A stretch of DNA of 64,000 nucleotides from CAXBMB01 sp052078155 (GTDB taxonomy: Bacteria > Pseudomonadota > Alphaproteobacteria > Kiloniellales > DSM-21159): NCBI GenBank assembly GCA_052078155.1, contig JBQJBP010000003.1:124001-188000 (forward strand). The letters are read 5' to 3'. The stretch's first letter is position 1, and the number at the start of each line of letters is the position of its first letter. Below are positions 51,112 through 61,517 of the stretch, piece after piece. The notes below the pieces were generated by a model that saw nothing but the letters and a program-made list of their open reading frames with translations, ran no database searches and had not been told where the DNA came from. Made by a program: the position numbers and the translations under genes.

Positions 51112-51942
51112 ATGAGACGCGCAGATCGACTCTTTCGGCTGGTACAGGAACTGCGGCGGCGCAAGCTCGCCAGAGCAGCAGATCTGGCTGAAGCGCTGGA
51201 GGTGTCTGAACGCACCATCTACCGCGACATCCGTGACCTGGCGGCTTCCGGTGTTCCCATCGAAGGGGAAGCCGGGGTCGGCTATGTCCTGCGCGGCGGT
51301 TTCCACCTGCCCCCTCTGATGTTTGACGAAGCCGAGATCCAGTCACTGGTGCTGGGCGCGCGCATGGTGGAACGCTGGGGCGATCCCGAACTGGCCGACG
51401 CCGCAGGCAATCTGCTGGCCAAAGTCGAAGCGGTGCTGCCGGAGCGCCTGCGGCCAAAAGTGGAAGGCACGCGCCTTTGGGCTCCGGGATCCTTCAGGGA
51501 GCCGGCAGTCGACATCGACTCAACGGCCCTGCGCAAAGCCACCCATACCCGCCACAAAGTGCGCTTTGCTTACCGTGATGAAAAGGATGCCGAAAGCCTG
51601 CGCACCGTTCGTCCCCTGGGATTGGCCTTTTTCGGCCCCACCTGGCTGCTGATTTCCTGGTGTGAACTGCGCCAGGATTTCCGGGCTTTCCGTCTGGATC
51701 GCATGCTGAAGCTGGAAGTGCTGGAAGACCGCTTTGCCGAAGAAAGAGGCAAATCCCTGCACGACTATCTGGAGCACCAGAAGCGCGAAACAAAGGCTCG
51801 GGAAGAACATTATGGCAGCAAAACCTGCACGTCCGAGGATCAGGCCTTCAGCCCGAAAGCCCCGGCGTCAAATGCCAGCAAACCCCCGGTGGCAGCCGCC
51901 CAGGTGGCCAAGCAGGTGACCTACTCCTCACCGGCCTTCTGA
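51112..51942 (+). CDS. YafY-type helix-turn-helix regulator with WYL domain
   Basis: 276 residues from the ATG at 51112; 18 upstream codons in the open frame lack a ribosome site. The DeoR/HTH_11 domain is at 1-60 (RADRLFRLVQELRRR, then VSERTIYRDIRDLAASGVPI). A WYL domain follows at about 140-215 (FGPTWLLISWCELRQDFRAFRLDRM), then a basic, low-complexity tail. WYL domains sense small ligands or nucleic acids. Divergent from the VOC gene with two matching palindromes in between, so it likely controls that gene and itself. Confidence 0.9.
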   Translation: MRRADRLFRLVQELRRRKLARAADLAEALEVSERTIYRDIRDLAASGVPIEGEAGVGYVLRGGFHLPPLMFDEAEIQSLVLGARMVERWGDPELADAAGNLLAKVEAVLPERLRPKVEGTRLWAPGSFREPAVDIDSTALRKATHTRHKVRFAYRDEKDAESLRTVRPLGLAFFGPTWLLISWCELRQDFRAFRLDRMLKLEVLEDRFAEERGKSLHDYLEHQKRETKAREEHYGSKTCTSEDQAFSPKAPASNASKPPVAAAQVAKQVTYSSPAF

Positions 51943-52006
51943 TCGGCCCCCGCCGCACTTTCCATCCGTTCTTCATTACCTGTCGTTCTTAACCCGGAGC
52001 TTCAGA

Positions 52007-52447
52007 ATGCCCTCTGTCAGTGACAAACAGGCCAGGCAACTGGCCAAGGAAAAACGTCTTGCCCGCGCCCAGTCCGTACTGGCGCGGCTGGTGCCGCTGG
52101 GCCCGGTGGAGCTGCGCCACATGTTCGGCGGACACGCGCTCTACATGGAAGACGCCATTTTCGGCCTGATCGGCGAAGACGTGATCTGGCTGAAAGTGGA
52201 CGACCAGACGAAAGAGACGTTTCGCGACGCGGGCAGCCGCCCCTTTGTCTACACCGGGAAGAACAAGCCGGTGGAGATGCCCTACTGGTCTGTGCCGGAA
52301 GGCTGTGAGGACTCTCCGGCAGAGCTCCTGCCCTGGGCGCAGCTGGCTGTGGAGGCCGGGCAACGCGCTGCGGAGAAAAAACGGGCGGCACAGCGCAAGA
52401 AAACCGAGCGCCAGCAAAAGGCAATTGCCATTCTGGATTCCCTCTGA
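52007..52447 (+). CDS. TfoX/Sxy N-terminal-domain protein
   Basis: 146 residues. The TfoX_N domain covers about 25-110: VELRHMFGGHALYMEDAIFG, VIWLKVDDQT, FVYTGKNKPVEMPYWSVPEG. The C-terminal 30 residues are a basic helix (EKKRAAQRKKTERQQKA). It lacks the TfoX C-terminal domain. In gammaproteobacteria Sxy/TfoX promotes competence; stand-alone N-terminal-domain proteins elsewhere have no assigned role. It follows the WYL regulator by 64 bp on the same strand and may be cotranscribed. Confidence 0.85.
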   Translation: MPSVSDKQARQLAKEKRLARAQSVLARLVPLGPVELRHMFGGHALYMEDAIFGLIGEDVIWLKVDDQTKETFRDAGSRPFVYTGKNKPVEMPYWSVPEGCEDSPAELLPWAQLAVEAGQRAAEKKRAAQRKKTERQQKAIAILDSL

Positions 52448-52568
52448 CCCTCGTCAAAGGGGGATACCCTGCTTTGCACAAGGGCCTGAACGAGAGCGCA
52501 ATCCGGCAAGCTATGGAAAGGGTCAGGATGGTGCTGGATAGAGGCCTAAGACATCCGCCGGTGCGCTG

Positions 52569-55094
52569 TCAGCCTTCCCGTTCTTCCTGCTCTCGCTGGC
52601 GGGCGATCTCTTCAATCTGTGCTTTCAGCTGCGGATCCTGACGCAGCACCCGTTTGAAATCCTTGGCAGGCAGGACCAGCAGGTTGGCGTAGCCCTCTAC
52701 GACGACATCCGCTATCCGGCGACGGCCCCGCAACAGGGCCACCTCCCCAAAAAAGTCACCGGCTCCCAGCCTGATCACCTGGGCGGCCTGACGATCTGAT
52801 TCCGGTACCAGAACCTTCACCGCGCCGGAGGCAATGAAATACATGTGCCGCCCGACATCACCGGTCCGGACGATCTTTTCCCCCGGCAGGCCCACTTTGG
52901 CATGCAGCAGCAAGGCCAGTTTCGCCAGCCGAACCTTATTGAGATTGGCAAAAAGAGGCACCCGCCGCATCATGGCCGCCAGCTGCAGGCCCAGATCGAG
53001 ATCCGGCCGCTGCTCTACTTTGGCCCGGTTTTCCTGCAGGTTGAGAGACAGGGAGTTAAAGACCTCGCCGGAGATCAGCCCTTCTTCCAGATGGGCCCGG
53101 TGAGCGGCTTCTTCCAGACGCAGGCCCGTGCGGGCCAGATGACGGAACTTCAGGGCCTTGGCGTACCCCGGGTACTGCAGCTCAAAAGCACTCAACGACG
53201 CGGCGATCTGCTGTTCCCTGCTGTCCAGCAGACCCGCCAGCTGCTCGCTGACTTCACGCCCCCAGTACTGCCGGATGACAGTGCTGTTGTAGCTTTTCAG
53301 CTCCCGCAACATCATATCCAGCAGCAACAGAAGATCGAAGCGGTCGGCCAGGGCCTTGGACAGCTGCCCGCCCCAGCCCAGCTGTTTCTGCAAGAAAAGC
53401 CCCGCCCGGAACGACAGGCCAAAAGCCAGCTGCTTGGTTGCTTCTTCGCCATAGCCCGTCTCGCAGGTGGCTTTGACGGCATCGGCCAGACGATTGCTGG
53501 TGGCCAGCAACTGGACCAGCAGCCGCCGAGACAAAGACAAGCCCGTAAAGTAGGTGGTGATCAGCTGGCGTTCCCGCTGGACCAGGATCATCAGCGCGGC
53601 TTCGCGGCGATCCTGCGGCGACAGCGACAAAGCCGCGCTCATGTGCTCTTTCTTGGGGCCACTGCGCTCCGAGATTTCATCAGGACTCATGCCCAGATCG
53701 AGGGCTGTTTCTGACAGATGCTCCTGAATCTCACTGCGGGATAAAGCCAGGACCTGATCGCGCAGCGCCTGGTCCCGGGGTGACAGCTTGTTGAGTCCCG
53801 TCAAGCGGATCAGTGCCTGCAGGGTGCCCCCCTGAACAAACAGCGTGAAAAAGGTGTAGGCCACGGCCAGAACCGAGACGAAGTGTTTGACCTCTTCTGA
53901 CAGGTCTTCATCCCGGGCGATGGAAATGGCCAGAACCAGGGTCGTCGCCCCGCGCAACCCGCCCCACAGTAAGACAGCCGATTGTTTGCCGCTCATGGGC
54001 TTTGTCAGTTTGAATCGCACCAACCCCGGCAAGAGACCATAAAGAATGGCCGCCCGGGCCAGCAGCGCGGCCCCCACCAGAGCCACCAGCAGCAAGAGGT
54101 CCAGTCGGGTGATGCTGGGCAGAAACTCGGCCGTCAGCATGGCGGCCAGAACCACGACCAGCGAAGACGCCCAGAAATCCAGCTGATCCCAGACATGGGC
54201 CAGGGTGCGCCAGTTTTCAGGCAGCAACCGGACAGAACCTTCCACGCCCAGCACCAGTGCCGCCACCACCACGGCCACAACACCGGAAACGTGGAAATAG
54301 TGTTCGCCGATCAGGAATGAGAGGTAGCAGAGCGCTACGGAAGCGGTGATCTCCGCCAGGTTGCTGCCCCCCAAGCGCGAGAGAACAAATGCCAGCAAAC
54401 GGGCCAGCACAAAACCCAACAGCGCGCCCCCCAGGAAATCACGCAGGAAGCTGCCGATCAGGCTGCCCACTTCATAGCCACCGGTTCCGGACAACTGATC
54501 CAGCAGGAGGGCAAAGAGGGCGATGGCCGCTGCATCGTTAAACAGGCTCTCACCGGCCACCAGCGTGGTCAGGCCCTTGGGAGCCCCCAGGTTTTTGAAG
54601 ATGCCAATCACCACCCCGGGATCTGTGGTGGCCACAATGGCCCCCAGCAGCATCCAGACGACCAAAGGCGGCCCCTGTCCCTGGGTGAGGGAAAAGGACA
54701 CACCGAAAAGTACGCCCCCCACCAGCAAGGCACAGACCACCACCGCCACAACGGCCATGACCAGCACCGCCCAGATCTGATCCTGCAACAGCCGCACATC
54801 CACCCCGAGCCCCGCAGCAAACAGCAAAGGCGGCAGAAAAATTGCCAGAAAGGCATCGGAGCCCAGCCCGAGAATGAAGATGCCGCGCAGAACATCGGCC
54901 CCCAGATCCCCGCTCACCCCGAAATTCTCCACCAGAAAAGGAAAGAGACTGTCAGATGAAAAGCCGATGCCCAGCCCCAACAAAGCCAGAAGCAATGGCA
55001 AGGGCAGCTTCAGGCGTTCCGACAGGGGCACTAGAAGGCCGACGGTCAGCAGAATTGTAGAGATGGCCAGCAGGGGAAGAAGTGTGTCAGGCAT
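52569..55094 (-). CDS. CPA1-type Na+/H+ antiporter with C-terminal cyclic-nucleotide-binding domain
   Basis: About 841 residues from the ATG at 55094; an upstream TTG at 55163 is less likely. Residues 1-420 are the antiporter: PLLFAAGLGVD, GAIVATTDPGVVIGIFKNLGAPKGL, VAGESLFNDAAAIALF (the transport Asp is in FNDAAA) and LWGGLRGATTLVLAIS. A long helical cytoplasmic part follows. The C-terminal cNMP domain (about 715-825) has GRHMYFIASGAVKVL, GDFFGEVALLRGRRRIADV. The layout resembles plant SOS1-type exchangers, so regulation by a nucleotide or by the cytoplasmic domain is likely. Inner membrane. Confidence 0.92.
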   Translation of the reverse strand: MPDTLLPLLAISTILLTVGLLVPLSERLKLPLPLLLALLGLGIGFSSDSLFPFLVENFGVSGDLGADVLRGIFILGLGSDAFLAIFLPPLLFAAGLGVDVRLLQDQIWAVLVMAVVAVVVCALLVGGVLFGVSFSLTQGQGPPLVVWMLLGAIVATTDPGVVIGIFKNLGAPKGLTTLVAGESLFNDAAAIALFALLLDQLSGTGGYEVGSLIGSFLRDFLGGALLGFVLARLLAFVLSRLGGSNLAEITASVALCYLSFLIGEHYFHVSGVVAVVVAALVLGVEGSVRLLPENWRTLAHVWDQLDFWASSLVVVLAAMLTAEFLPSITRLDLLLLVALVGAALLARAAILYGLLPGLVRFKLTKPMSGKQSAVLLWGGLRGATTLVLAISIARDEDLSEEVKHFVSVLAVAYTFFTLFVQGGTLQALIRLTGLNKLSPRDQALRDQVLALSRSEIQEHLSETALDLGMSPDEISERSGPKKEHMSAALSLSPQDRREAALMILVQRERQLITTYFTGLSLSRRLLVQLLATSNRLADAVKATCETGYGEEATKQLAFGLSFRAGLFLQKQLGWGGQLSKALADRFDLLLLLDMMLRELKSYNSTVIRQYWGREVSEQLAGLLDSREQQIAASLSAFELQYPGYAKALKFRHLARTGLRLEEAAHRAHLEEGLISGEVFNSLSLNLQENRAKVEQRPDLDLGLQLAAMMRRVPLFANLNKVRLAKLALLLHAKVGLPGEKIVRTGDVGRHMYFIASGAVKVLVPESDRQAAQVIRLGAGDFFGEVALLRGRRRIADVVVEGYANLLVLPAKDFKRVLRQDPQLKAQIEEIARQREQEEREG

Positions 55095-55391
55095 AGCCAC
55101 AAAATATCTCAATTGCCTGTTACGAAACAGGGGGGCAGTTGCAGGGGGAGTGGTTACCTGCAACAGGCCGGTAAATCCAGCAGCGGTTGTTGCTTTTTGC
55201 TATGGCCGAAGCTGGGCAACGACATGAAATCACAAGGCCATTTCCGGGCCCAATGGTCGCATTTCCAAACTCTTCTTCCTGCCAGCCATTGTGCCAGTGG
55301 GCGGCCATGCTAAAAGAAGCGCCGGAGACCTCAGGTCCCACCCAGGTTTGCCCCCGCCTTCCTTCCACCGCCCCCATTTCGGAGAAACCAG

Positions 55392-56795
55392 ATGAGCAGT
55401 GATGTGCGTGTTGAAAGTGATTCCATGGGAGATATCGAGGTCCCGGCCGACCGCTACTGGGGGGCACAGACCCAGCGGTCCCTGCAGAACTTCAAGATCG
55501 GCGGTGAAAAGATGCCACCGGCGGTGGTCAGGGCTCTGGGCGTCCAGAAACTGGCGGCAGCCCGGACCAACATGAAAATGGGGGTTCTGCCCGAAGACAT
55601 CGGCAATGCCATCTGCAGCGCCGCACAGGAAGTGGCCGACGGCAAGCTGATGGACCACTTTCCGCTGGTGGTCTGGCAAACGGGGTCCGGCACCCAGTCC
55701 AACATGAACGCCAATGAGGTGATTGCCGGGCGGGCCAATGAAATCCTGACCGGGAACAAAGGCGGCAAAGACCCCGTCCACCCCAACGATCACTGCAACA
55801 TGGGGCAATCATCCAACGACACCTTCCCGACGGTCATGCACATCGCCGCCATTGTGGAGATGGCCGGCAACACCGTGCCGAAAATGGGGCGCCTGCATGC
55901 GGGCCTGTCAGCGAAATCCGATCAGTTCGCCGAGATTGTCAAAATCGGCCGCACCCATCTGATGGACGCCACGCCTTTGACCCTGGGACAGGAGTTTTCC
56001 GGGTACGCCAAGCAGTTGGAGTATGGCATTCAGCGTGTTGAAAGCTCTTTCTTCCGGTTGCACGAACTGGCCCAGGGTGGCACGGCAGTTGGCTCCGGCC
56101 TGAATTCTGTGGAAGGGTTCGCGGAAGATTTCGCAGCTGAAGTCGCCAGCATCACCGGATACCCCTTCAAGACCGCCGCCAACAAGTTTGAGGCTCTGGC
56201 GGCCCACGACGCGGTGGTTGAGGCCTCCGGTGCCCTCAACACCGTGGCGGTTTCCCTGATGAAAATCGCCAACGACATCCGCCTCCTGGGTTCCGGTCCC
56301 CGTTCCGGCATAGGCGAGTTGCTGTTGCCGGCCAACGAGCCTGGTTCCTCCATCATGCCAGGCAAGGTCAACCCCACCCAGGCAGAAGCCATGACCATGG
56401 TCTGCGCGCAGGTGATGGGCAATCACACCACGGTTTCCGTTGCGGGCGCGACCGGCCATTTCGAGCTGAATGTCTTCAAACCGGTGATGATCTACTCTCT
56501 GCTGCAGTCCGCCAAGCTGATCGGCGATGCCTGTGAGTCCTTCCTGGACAACTGTGTGGTGGGCATTGAAGCCAACGAGAAACAGATCAAGGAACTGATG
56601 GAGCGCTCCTTGATGCTGGTCACGGCCCTTAACCCCCACATTGGCTATGACAATGCAGCAAAAATCGCGAAAAAGGCCTACGCAGAAGGCACCACCCTGA
56701 AAGAAGCGGGTGTGGCTTTGGATCTGCTGACAGCAGAGCAGTTTGATCAGTGGGTGCGCCCGGAAGAGATGACCGGTCCTCGCAAAAAGAGCTGA
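55392..56795 (+). CDS. fumC: Class II fumarate hydratase
   Basis: 467 residues, normal length. The fumarase/aspartase signature [13 protein letters not shown] lies at about 318-330, with [14 protein letters not shown] near 97 and the catalytic-loop NDTFPTVMH near 138. It hydrates fumarate to malate in the TCA cycle, oxygen-stable and without an Fe-S cluster. It is monocistronic: a GC-rich hairpin follows. In related alphaproteobacteria fumC, DUF4169, RHH_4 and sspB genes lie close together; here the same genes are spread over 15 kb. Confidence 0.97.
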   Translation: MSSDVRVESDSMGDIEVPADRYWGAQTQRSLQNFKIGGEKMPPAVVRALGVQKLAAARTNMKMGVLPEDIGNAICSAAQEVADGKLMDHFPLVVWQTGSGTQSNMNANEVIAGRANEILTGNKGGKDPVHPNDHCNMGQSSNDTFPTVMHIAAIVEMAGNTVPKMGRLHAGLSAKSDQFAEIVKIGRTHLMDATPLTLGQEFSGYAKQLEYGIQRVESSFFRLHELAQGGTAVGSGLNSVEGFAEDFAAEVASITGYPFKTAANKFEALAAHDAVVEASGALNTVAVSLMKIANDIRLLGSGPRSGIGELLLPANEPGSSIMPGKVNPTQAEAMTMVCAQVMGNHTTVSVAGATGHFELNVFKPVMIYSLLQSAKLIGDACESFLDNCVVGIEANEKQIKELMERSLMLVTALNPHIGYDNAAKIAKKAYAEGTTLKEAGVALDLLTAEQFDQWVRPEEMTGPRKKS

Positions 56796-56846
56796 CCCGG
56801 GCAGAAAGCCGCTTGTCCAGTCACAGCCAGAAGTGGCGGAACAAAA

Positions 56847-56866
56847 GGAGGGACCCCGGTCCCTCC
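56847..56866 (+). terminator. Terminator-like hairpin after fumC
   Basis: GGAGGGACC-n2-GGTCCCTCC, perfect 9-bp arms 52 bp after the stop, preceded by AAAA; the following TGTCTC is a weak T-tract. The rest of the 377-bp gap to 57172 shows no gene; the RHH promoter must lie there. Confidence 0.7.
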
Positions 56867-57172
56867 TGTCTCAACATTGACAAATTGTTACTCCCCTCCC
56901 GCACAAAAGCACCCTAAAACAAGAGGATAAGGATCTGTTTCAGGCTGCTGGTGACGACCAGAGAAGGGTCGGGGTCGCAGCAAACACCCGTTGTTGCTTC
57001 GATGCGGATTGACTCTGTCAGCCAGAGCGCTGTGAAATGATCTGAAGGCACGGCCCTTACCCTAAATTTGGGCCCTGCTGATTTAAGGCTGGGGGATAAT
57101 CCGGCGATCCAGGCAGGTCTTTGCCCGGGTCGGCCATCACAGGTTCATACGAAGTTTGGGTAGAGAACCAAG

Positions 57173-57406
57173 ATGATCAGTCAGGTAAGAAAAAGGTCCG
57201 TGCTCATCGCCGGGCATCGGACCTCCCTCTCCCTCGAAGATGACTTTTGGCAACTGCTGCAAAAGCTGGCCGAAGATCAGGGGCTGTCTGTCAACAGCCT
57301 GATCGCCGAGATCGACGAAACACGCATTGAGGCAGGCGGTCTCAACCTGTCCAGCGCTGTCCGCCTCTATGTCTTGCGGGCTGTGCGGCAAAAAGCGGGC
57401 ATGTGA
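57173..57406 (+). CDS. Ribbon-helix-helix protein (RHH_4 type)
   Basis: 77 residues. RKRSVLIAGHRTSLSLEDDFWQ is the DNA-contacting strand and first helix; LAEDQGLSVNSLIAEID is the second helix turn, and SAVRLYVLRAVRQ ends it. This short RHH family is widespread in alphaproteobacteria, often near fumC and sspB. It probably binds DNA as a dimer, with no assigned target. No toxin partner adjoins it. Confidence 0.88.
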   Translation: MISQVRKRSVLIAGHRTSLSLEDDFWQLLQKLAEDQGLSVNSLIAEIDETRIEAGGLNLSSAVRLYVLRAVRQKAGM

Positions 57407-57782
57407 CACGCCTGCGCCGGACCAATGGCGCAACCCGCCAGAAGCGGCTGTGTCTGGAGACACCTGCGTTCAAAGACACCTGCGATTACAGACACTCGCG
57501 ATCCCAGAGAGCTCGTGATCCCAAAGGCCCGTGAACACAGCGACCCGCGCCTCAGAGCGCCTGCTTCGCATCCCTGATCCCACTCCCCCACAGGCGAAAC
57601 AGGTCACCCGTTAAGGAGCAACCTGCGCACCGCCGTCGGTGGCAGAAGCATGCGCGGTTTGCAGGCGCAGCGCTGTTCGCTTCCGGCCAGTTCGCCAGGC
57701 ATTCGCAAACTGGACAGACGCGCTTTACGCCTCACGTAGAATCCCGTCGCGACGCCACGCCAACCGGTCTGGCACAGGACGG
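57407..57782. other. 376-bp intergenic region between convergent genes
   Basis: GC-rich. A short loosely repeated motif GACACCTGCG occurs near 57458-57485. No gene, hairpin terminator or copy of the 140-bp element is visible. Confidence 0.4.
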
Positions 57783-60700
57783 TTACTGTTTGCCAAAGCC
57801 TTTTAGCAAGCCCCGAATAACATCCTCGGGCTTAACTTTCTGCGGATCTACCGGCTGATTGCCGGACGGCTGCTGCTGGCTCTGATCGCCTGAAGTGGCG
57901 GGTGCCGCCTGACTGTCGTTACGGCGCAGGCGCAGATCCTTGATCCGCGGATTGGGACGATCCAGCGGACCACGCAATCCGACCTCCAGATCAGGCCTGT
58001 CATAACCTTTGCGCTGCAGAGTGATCAGCGTATCGATGCCCCAGCGGGGCAGGTCCGCCAGCACGCCGCTGAAGGTGGCCACACTGTCGTTTTGCCCGAC
58101 CAGTTTCAGGTCCTGAGGACGGGCCACCCCTTTGTCGATAGCAAAACCCCCCTGCAGTTTTGCCGGTTTGTCGCCAAAGGCCTGATAAATGGTGCCGATG
58201 GTGTCGCTGACACCGCGCACTTCCTTCACCTGAGACCCCAGCAGGGTCAGAATGGCAGCCCCTGCCTTTTCCTGTTTGGTCAGACGGGCCTTGAGATCCC
58301 CGTCCAGCGTGCCCTGTCCTTTCAGACGGGACACCAGTTCGGCTTCACTGGCGCCGTTGCTGCGCAATTTGGCATTCAGGCTCAAGCGGCCTTCCACCCG
58401 GTTAAAGTTGGCTGCAGCCTCCAGCAGCTTATGGATCCGTGTTTTATCCACCACCAGATCCAGATTGCTCTTCAGCCCTTTGCCGCTGCTGCCATCCAGT
58501 TGTCCTTTGGCAGACAGGGTGCCGCCATAGAGCCGACCATCCAACTGCTCGATATCAACCAGTCCGTCTGAGAGTTTGGTTTTGCTGATCACCTTTTCCA
58601 GCTTCAGGCCGTTGGACGTCAGCTTGACCACGGTCACATCCAGCTGCCCGTCAATGGCTTTGAGCGCCGACAGATCCAGAGGCGCGCGCGACCAGCGGTT
58701 ATCAACCGCCTGCCCCCCGCCGCCGCCGCCTTTGGCAAGCAGCTGGTCCAGAGGCAGCTGCCCGACGGCCAGATTGGCCTGAATGTCCGGGCGTTTGCCC
58801 ACCAGGGAGGTTTTCACCTCTCCGGTTATCTGGGTCGGCCCAACAGAGGCGTCGATCTCACTGACGGTAAAGCGCAGTGCAGAACCCTGAATCCGGCCTT
58901 TGAAAGCCAGTGGTCCTGCCTGATTGGACAGAGCTGACTCCCCGGTCAGGTCTTTCAGAAAACGCGCCGGCTGTGGATGGCTGACGGACGTTGTGAAATC
59001 AAACTCCGGCACCAGATCCGCCATCCCCTCGGCCGACCCCTTGGCGGCCAGTGTCCCGCCCAGAACGCTGACCTGACTGTCATAGGTCAGTGCCTTTGCG
59101 CCACCGCTGAACTGACTGGACAGATCAATTGGGCCCAGGCGGGCCAGCGGCGAGTCATCGGGCAGTGCCAGCAGGCGCTGCAGCTCGCCACCGGTAATCT
59201 GGGCCACGGTCAGCTTGCCGCCTTCGACCTGCGGAGCGGCCAGTACATCCAGCAGCTTGCCAGAGGTGAGAATCTCCCCGCCCAGAACCTGGCTGGTCAG
59301 ATCATAGGTGACCGCATTGAGGTTGCCGGACAGGGTTCCATTCAGGCGGAAGGCCCCAAGGCGGGCCAGCGGGGAGTCCGCGTTCTGACCGGCGATCTGT
59401 GCCAGCTTGCGGCTGTCGCCATAGACAGCAGAGAGTTTGCCACCCGCCAGTTCCGGTTGCTCCGGCAGGCCGGAGATTTTCCCGGCAAAAGTCACTTTGC
59501 CCCCGCCCAGACCTTCAAAAGCAGTCTGACGCAGAACAACATCGCCGTCCTGAACCGTGCCATCAACCGTCAGGTTTTTGAAATTCTGGCCACCATAGGT
59601 CAGCTCCCCAACCTTCAGGTTCAGATTGGCATCAAACTGGTCAAGAGCCGAGGCTGCTCCGCTGCCGGGGGCTGTTGCCTGTCCCCCACCCCCGCCTTTG
59701 GCGCCCTGCTTTGGCAGGTAGGCGTCCAGGTTAAGCCGGTCGACAGCCAGTCCTATACCCAGCCCCGGTTTCTGGCGCAGAGCCACTGTGGCGGCCCCGG
59801 AAACGCGGGTTGTGTCCAGTTCCAGGTCGAGCTCCTGGAAAGACGCGACTTTGCTGTCAGCCTGAATGCGGGTGCGCAGTGAAAAGCGGCGCAGGCGGTC
59901 ACTGGGAACCTGATCCACAGGCAAACTGAACCAGGTCAGCAGCGCCCTGAGATTGTCGGCTGAGGATTCCAGCCGCCCGTTGAACTGCGGCCCTTTGCCG
60001 TCAGCTGTTACCTTGCCCACCAGAGACAGGTCGGCCCCGCCGGGCAGCAAAGCTGTCGCCCGGGTGATATTGATCTGACCATTGGACAGGTTGCCGTCGA
60101 ACTGCAGCTGGCGAACAACCTGATTCTGGAAGCGAAGGGCATCGACCTCCAGTTCAAGATCCGCATCAAAGCTGTCGGGCAGGACAAGAGTGTCCAAACC
60201 GCCTTCTGTTGAGGCGCCGCCCCCGCCGCCAGCCGCCCCGCTCGCGCTCTTGGCCAGCAGGTCATCCAAATCCAGCTGCGCTGAGGCCAGGGTTGCCGTC
60301 ACATAGGGCCGTTCCCCCAGTTCGGCTTTGACCTTGCCGGTCAGCTGGCTTTTGCCCAGCTGCAGATCCAGGTCTTCGGCTTCGAAAGATGCACCGTCAT
60401 ATCCGATCTTGCTGTCCAGGCTGTAATCCTGGGCCAACAGCGGCGGCAAAGCAGCACCCGGCTGCGCCAGAGCCGCGATCTGAGCCAGATTCTCTCCGCT
60501 TCCCTCCAGCTTGCCAGCCAGCACCAGATTGTTCTGGGAGCCCATCTGCATGCCACCTGTGAAGGTCACCCGGGCATCGCCTGCATCCGGCAGCCCTAGT
60601 TTGACCTGTAGGGGGCTGGCTTTGGACGTCTGACCGGGAAGGCGTGGAGCCGCCATTGGCAGACGCCCGCTTTTGCCGTCGAAGGTGACGGTATTGCCTC

Positions 60701-61322
60701 TTAGCACCAACGACCCTTGGCCAGTAAAGGGACCTTGCAGGGAGTCCGCTGACAGCAACGCATTGATCTCTTCAGCCTGCTCCGTCAGTCCGCTGACATG
60801 ATCTTTGAACACCACTGTTCCAGCTTCAATGGTGACCTGATCCAGGGATATTTCCAGGGAGGAACTGGCCGCTGCCTGCTGTACTGGCAGGACCTGAACT
60901 TTTTGCCCTGGCATCTGCTGCCAGGCGGCTTGTTGCGGTCCCAGCGCCCAGTTGGCCCGTCCGTCTGGCATAACTTCCAGCAGGACCTGTGGTCTAACCA
61001 GCGTCACACCGGAAACCTGTACCTCCATGGCCAGCAATGCCCTCAGGTCCAGGGAGATCTCCAGCGCTTCCAACTGCAGCATCTCGGGGGCCGATCCGCC
61101 TTCCAGGTTGGACAGTGCGATGTCCTGGGCCCGCAGCCCCGGTGTCGGCAGAACCTGCAGGGCAATGTCCCCGCGAATATCCAGATCCCGACCCGTGTAC
61201 TTCTTCGCCTGGGCGGCGATTTCAGGTTTGTAGCTGTTCCAGTTGATGAAAGACGGCGCAATCAGCGCCCCGGCGATCACCAGAACCACAACGACGAGCA
61301 AAGACAGCAGTAGCTTTTTCAA
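57783..61322 (-). CDS. AsmA-family envelope protein
   Basis: 1179 residues. One N-terminal membrane helix (KKLLLSLLVVVVLVIAGALIAP) is followed by the AsmA N-terminal motif FINWNSYKPEIAAQAKKYTGRDLDIRGDI. The rest is a long series of beta-rich repeats, DUF3971/AsmA-like, with Gly/Gln linkers (AKGGGGGQ). The C-terminal AsmA_2 region is visible as LDGDLKARLTKQEKAGAAIL. Such proteins form periplasmic bridges implicated in phospholipid transport or outer-membrane assembly. Inner-membrane anchored, mostly periplasmic. Single gene with its promoter in 61323-61500. Confidence 0.92.
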   Translation of the reverse strand: MKKLLLSLLVVVVLVIAGALIAPSFINWNSYKPEIAAQAKKYTGRDLDIRGDIALQVLPTPGLRAQDIALSNLEGGSAPEMLQLEALEISLDLRALLAMEVQVSGVTLVRPQVLLEVMPDGRANWALGPQQAAWQQMPGQKVQVLPVQQAAASSSLEISLDQVTIEAGTVVFKDHVSGLTEQAEEINALLSADSLQGPFTGQGSLVLRGNTVTFDGKSGRLPMAAPRLPGQTSKASPLQVKLGLPDAGDARVTFTGGMQMGSQNNLVLAGKLEGSGENLAQIAALAQPGAALPPLLAQDYSLDSKIGYDGASFEAEDLDLQLGKSQLTGKVKAELGERPYVTATLASAQLDLDDLLAKSASGAAGGGGGASTEGGLDTLVLPDSFDADLELEVDALRFQNQVVRQLQFDGNLSNGQINITRATALLPGGADLSLVGKVTADGKGPQFNGRLESSADNLRALLTWFSLPVDQVPSDRLRRFSLRTRIQADSKVASFQELDLELDTTRVSGAATVALRQKPGLGIGLAVDRLNLDAYLPKQGAKGGGGGQATAPGSGAASALDQFDANLNLKVGELTYGGQNFKNLTVDGTVQDGDVVLRQTAFEGLGGGKVTFAGKISGLPEQPELAGGKLSAVYGDSRKLAQIAGQNADSPLARLGAFRLNGTLSGNLNAVTYDLTSQVLGGEILTSGKLLDVLAAPQVEGGKLTVAQITGGELQRLLALPDDSPLARLGPIDLSSQFSGGAKALTYDSQVSVLGGTLAAKGSAEGMADLVPEFDFTTSVSHPQPARFLKDLTGESALSNQAGPLAFKGRIQGSALRFTVSEIDASVGPTQITGEVKTSLVGKRPDIQANLAVGQLPLDQLLAKGGGGGGQAVDNRWSRAPLDLSALKAIDGQLDVTVVKLTSNGLKLEKVISKTKLSDGLVDIEQLDGRLYGGTLSAKGQLDGSSGKGLKSNLDLVVDKTRIHKLLEAAANFNRVEGRLSLNAKLRSNGASEAELVSRLKGQGTLDGDLKARLTKQEKAGAAILTLLGSQVKEVRGVSDTIGTIYQAFGDKPAKLQGGFAIDKGVARPQDLKLVGQNDSVATFSGVLADLPRWGIDTLITLQRKGYDRPDLEVGLRGPLDRPNPRIKDLRLRRNDSQAAPATSGDQSQQQPSGNQPVDPQKVKPEDVIRGLLKGFGKQ

Positions 61323-61517
61323 AGCAAATCAACCTTCATCCGGTAGCCAGCAGAGCGGTTCTAAACCTACCAAGGCTTGTATCTGAGGCACAGTTTTAAA
61401 ATAGCAATACAACAAGAAGTAAGGGCCACATCGGCACGGGGTAAGACATCTCTCTAAATTCAGAGATCACCCGCACCATTAGAAGCCGCTGACAAGCCGA
61501 AAACAAAGGATAAATTC

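Noticed and set aside
57173..57406. RHH protein as an antitoxin of a toxin-antitoxin pair
   Set aside because: No small toxin gene lies on either side, and its type is a housekeeping alphaproteobacterial family.
57458..57485. GACACCTGCG direct repeats as a regulatory array
   Set aside because: Only two good copies, in a convergent gap with no promoter to serve.
58092..59882. Long plus-strand frames inside the AsmA gene
   Set aside because: AsmA is intact on the other strand; these frames have the composition of antisense shadows.
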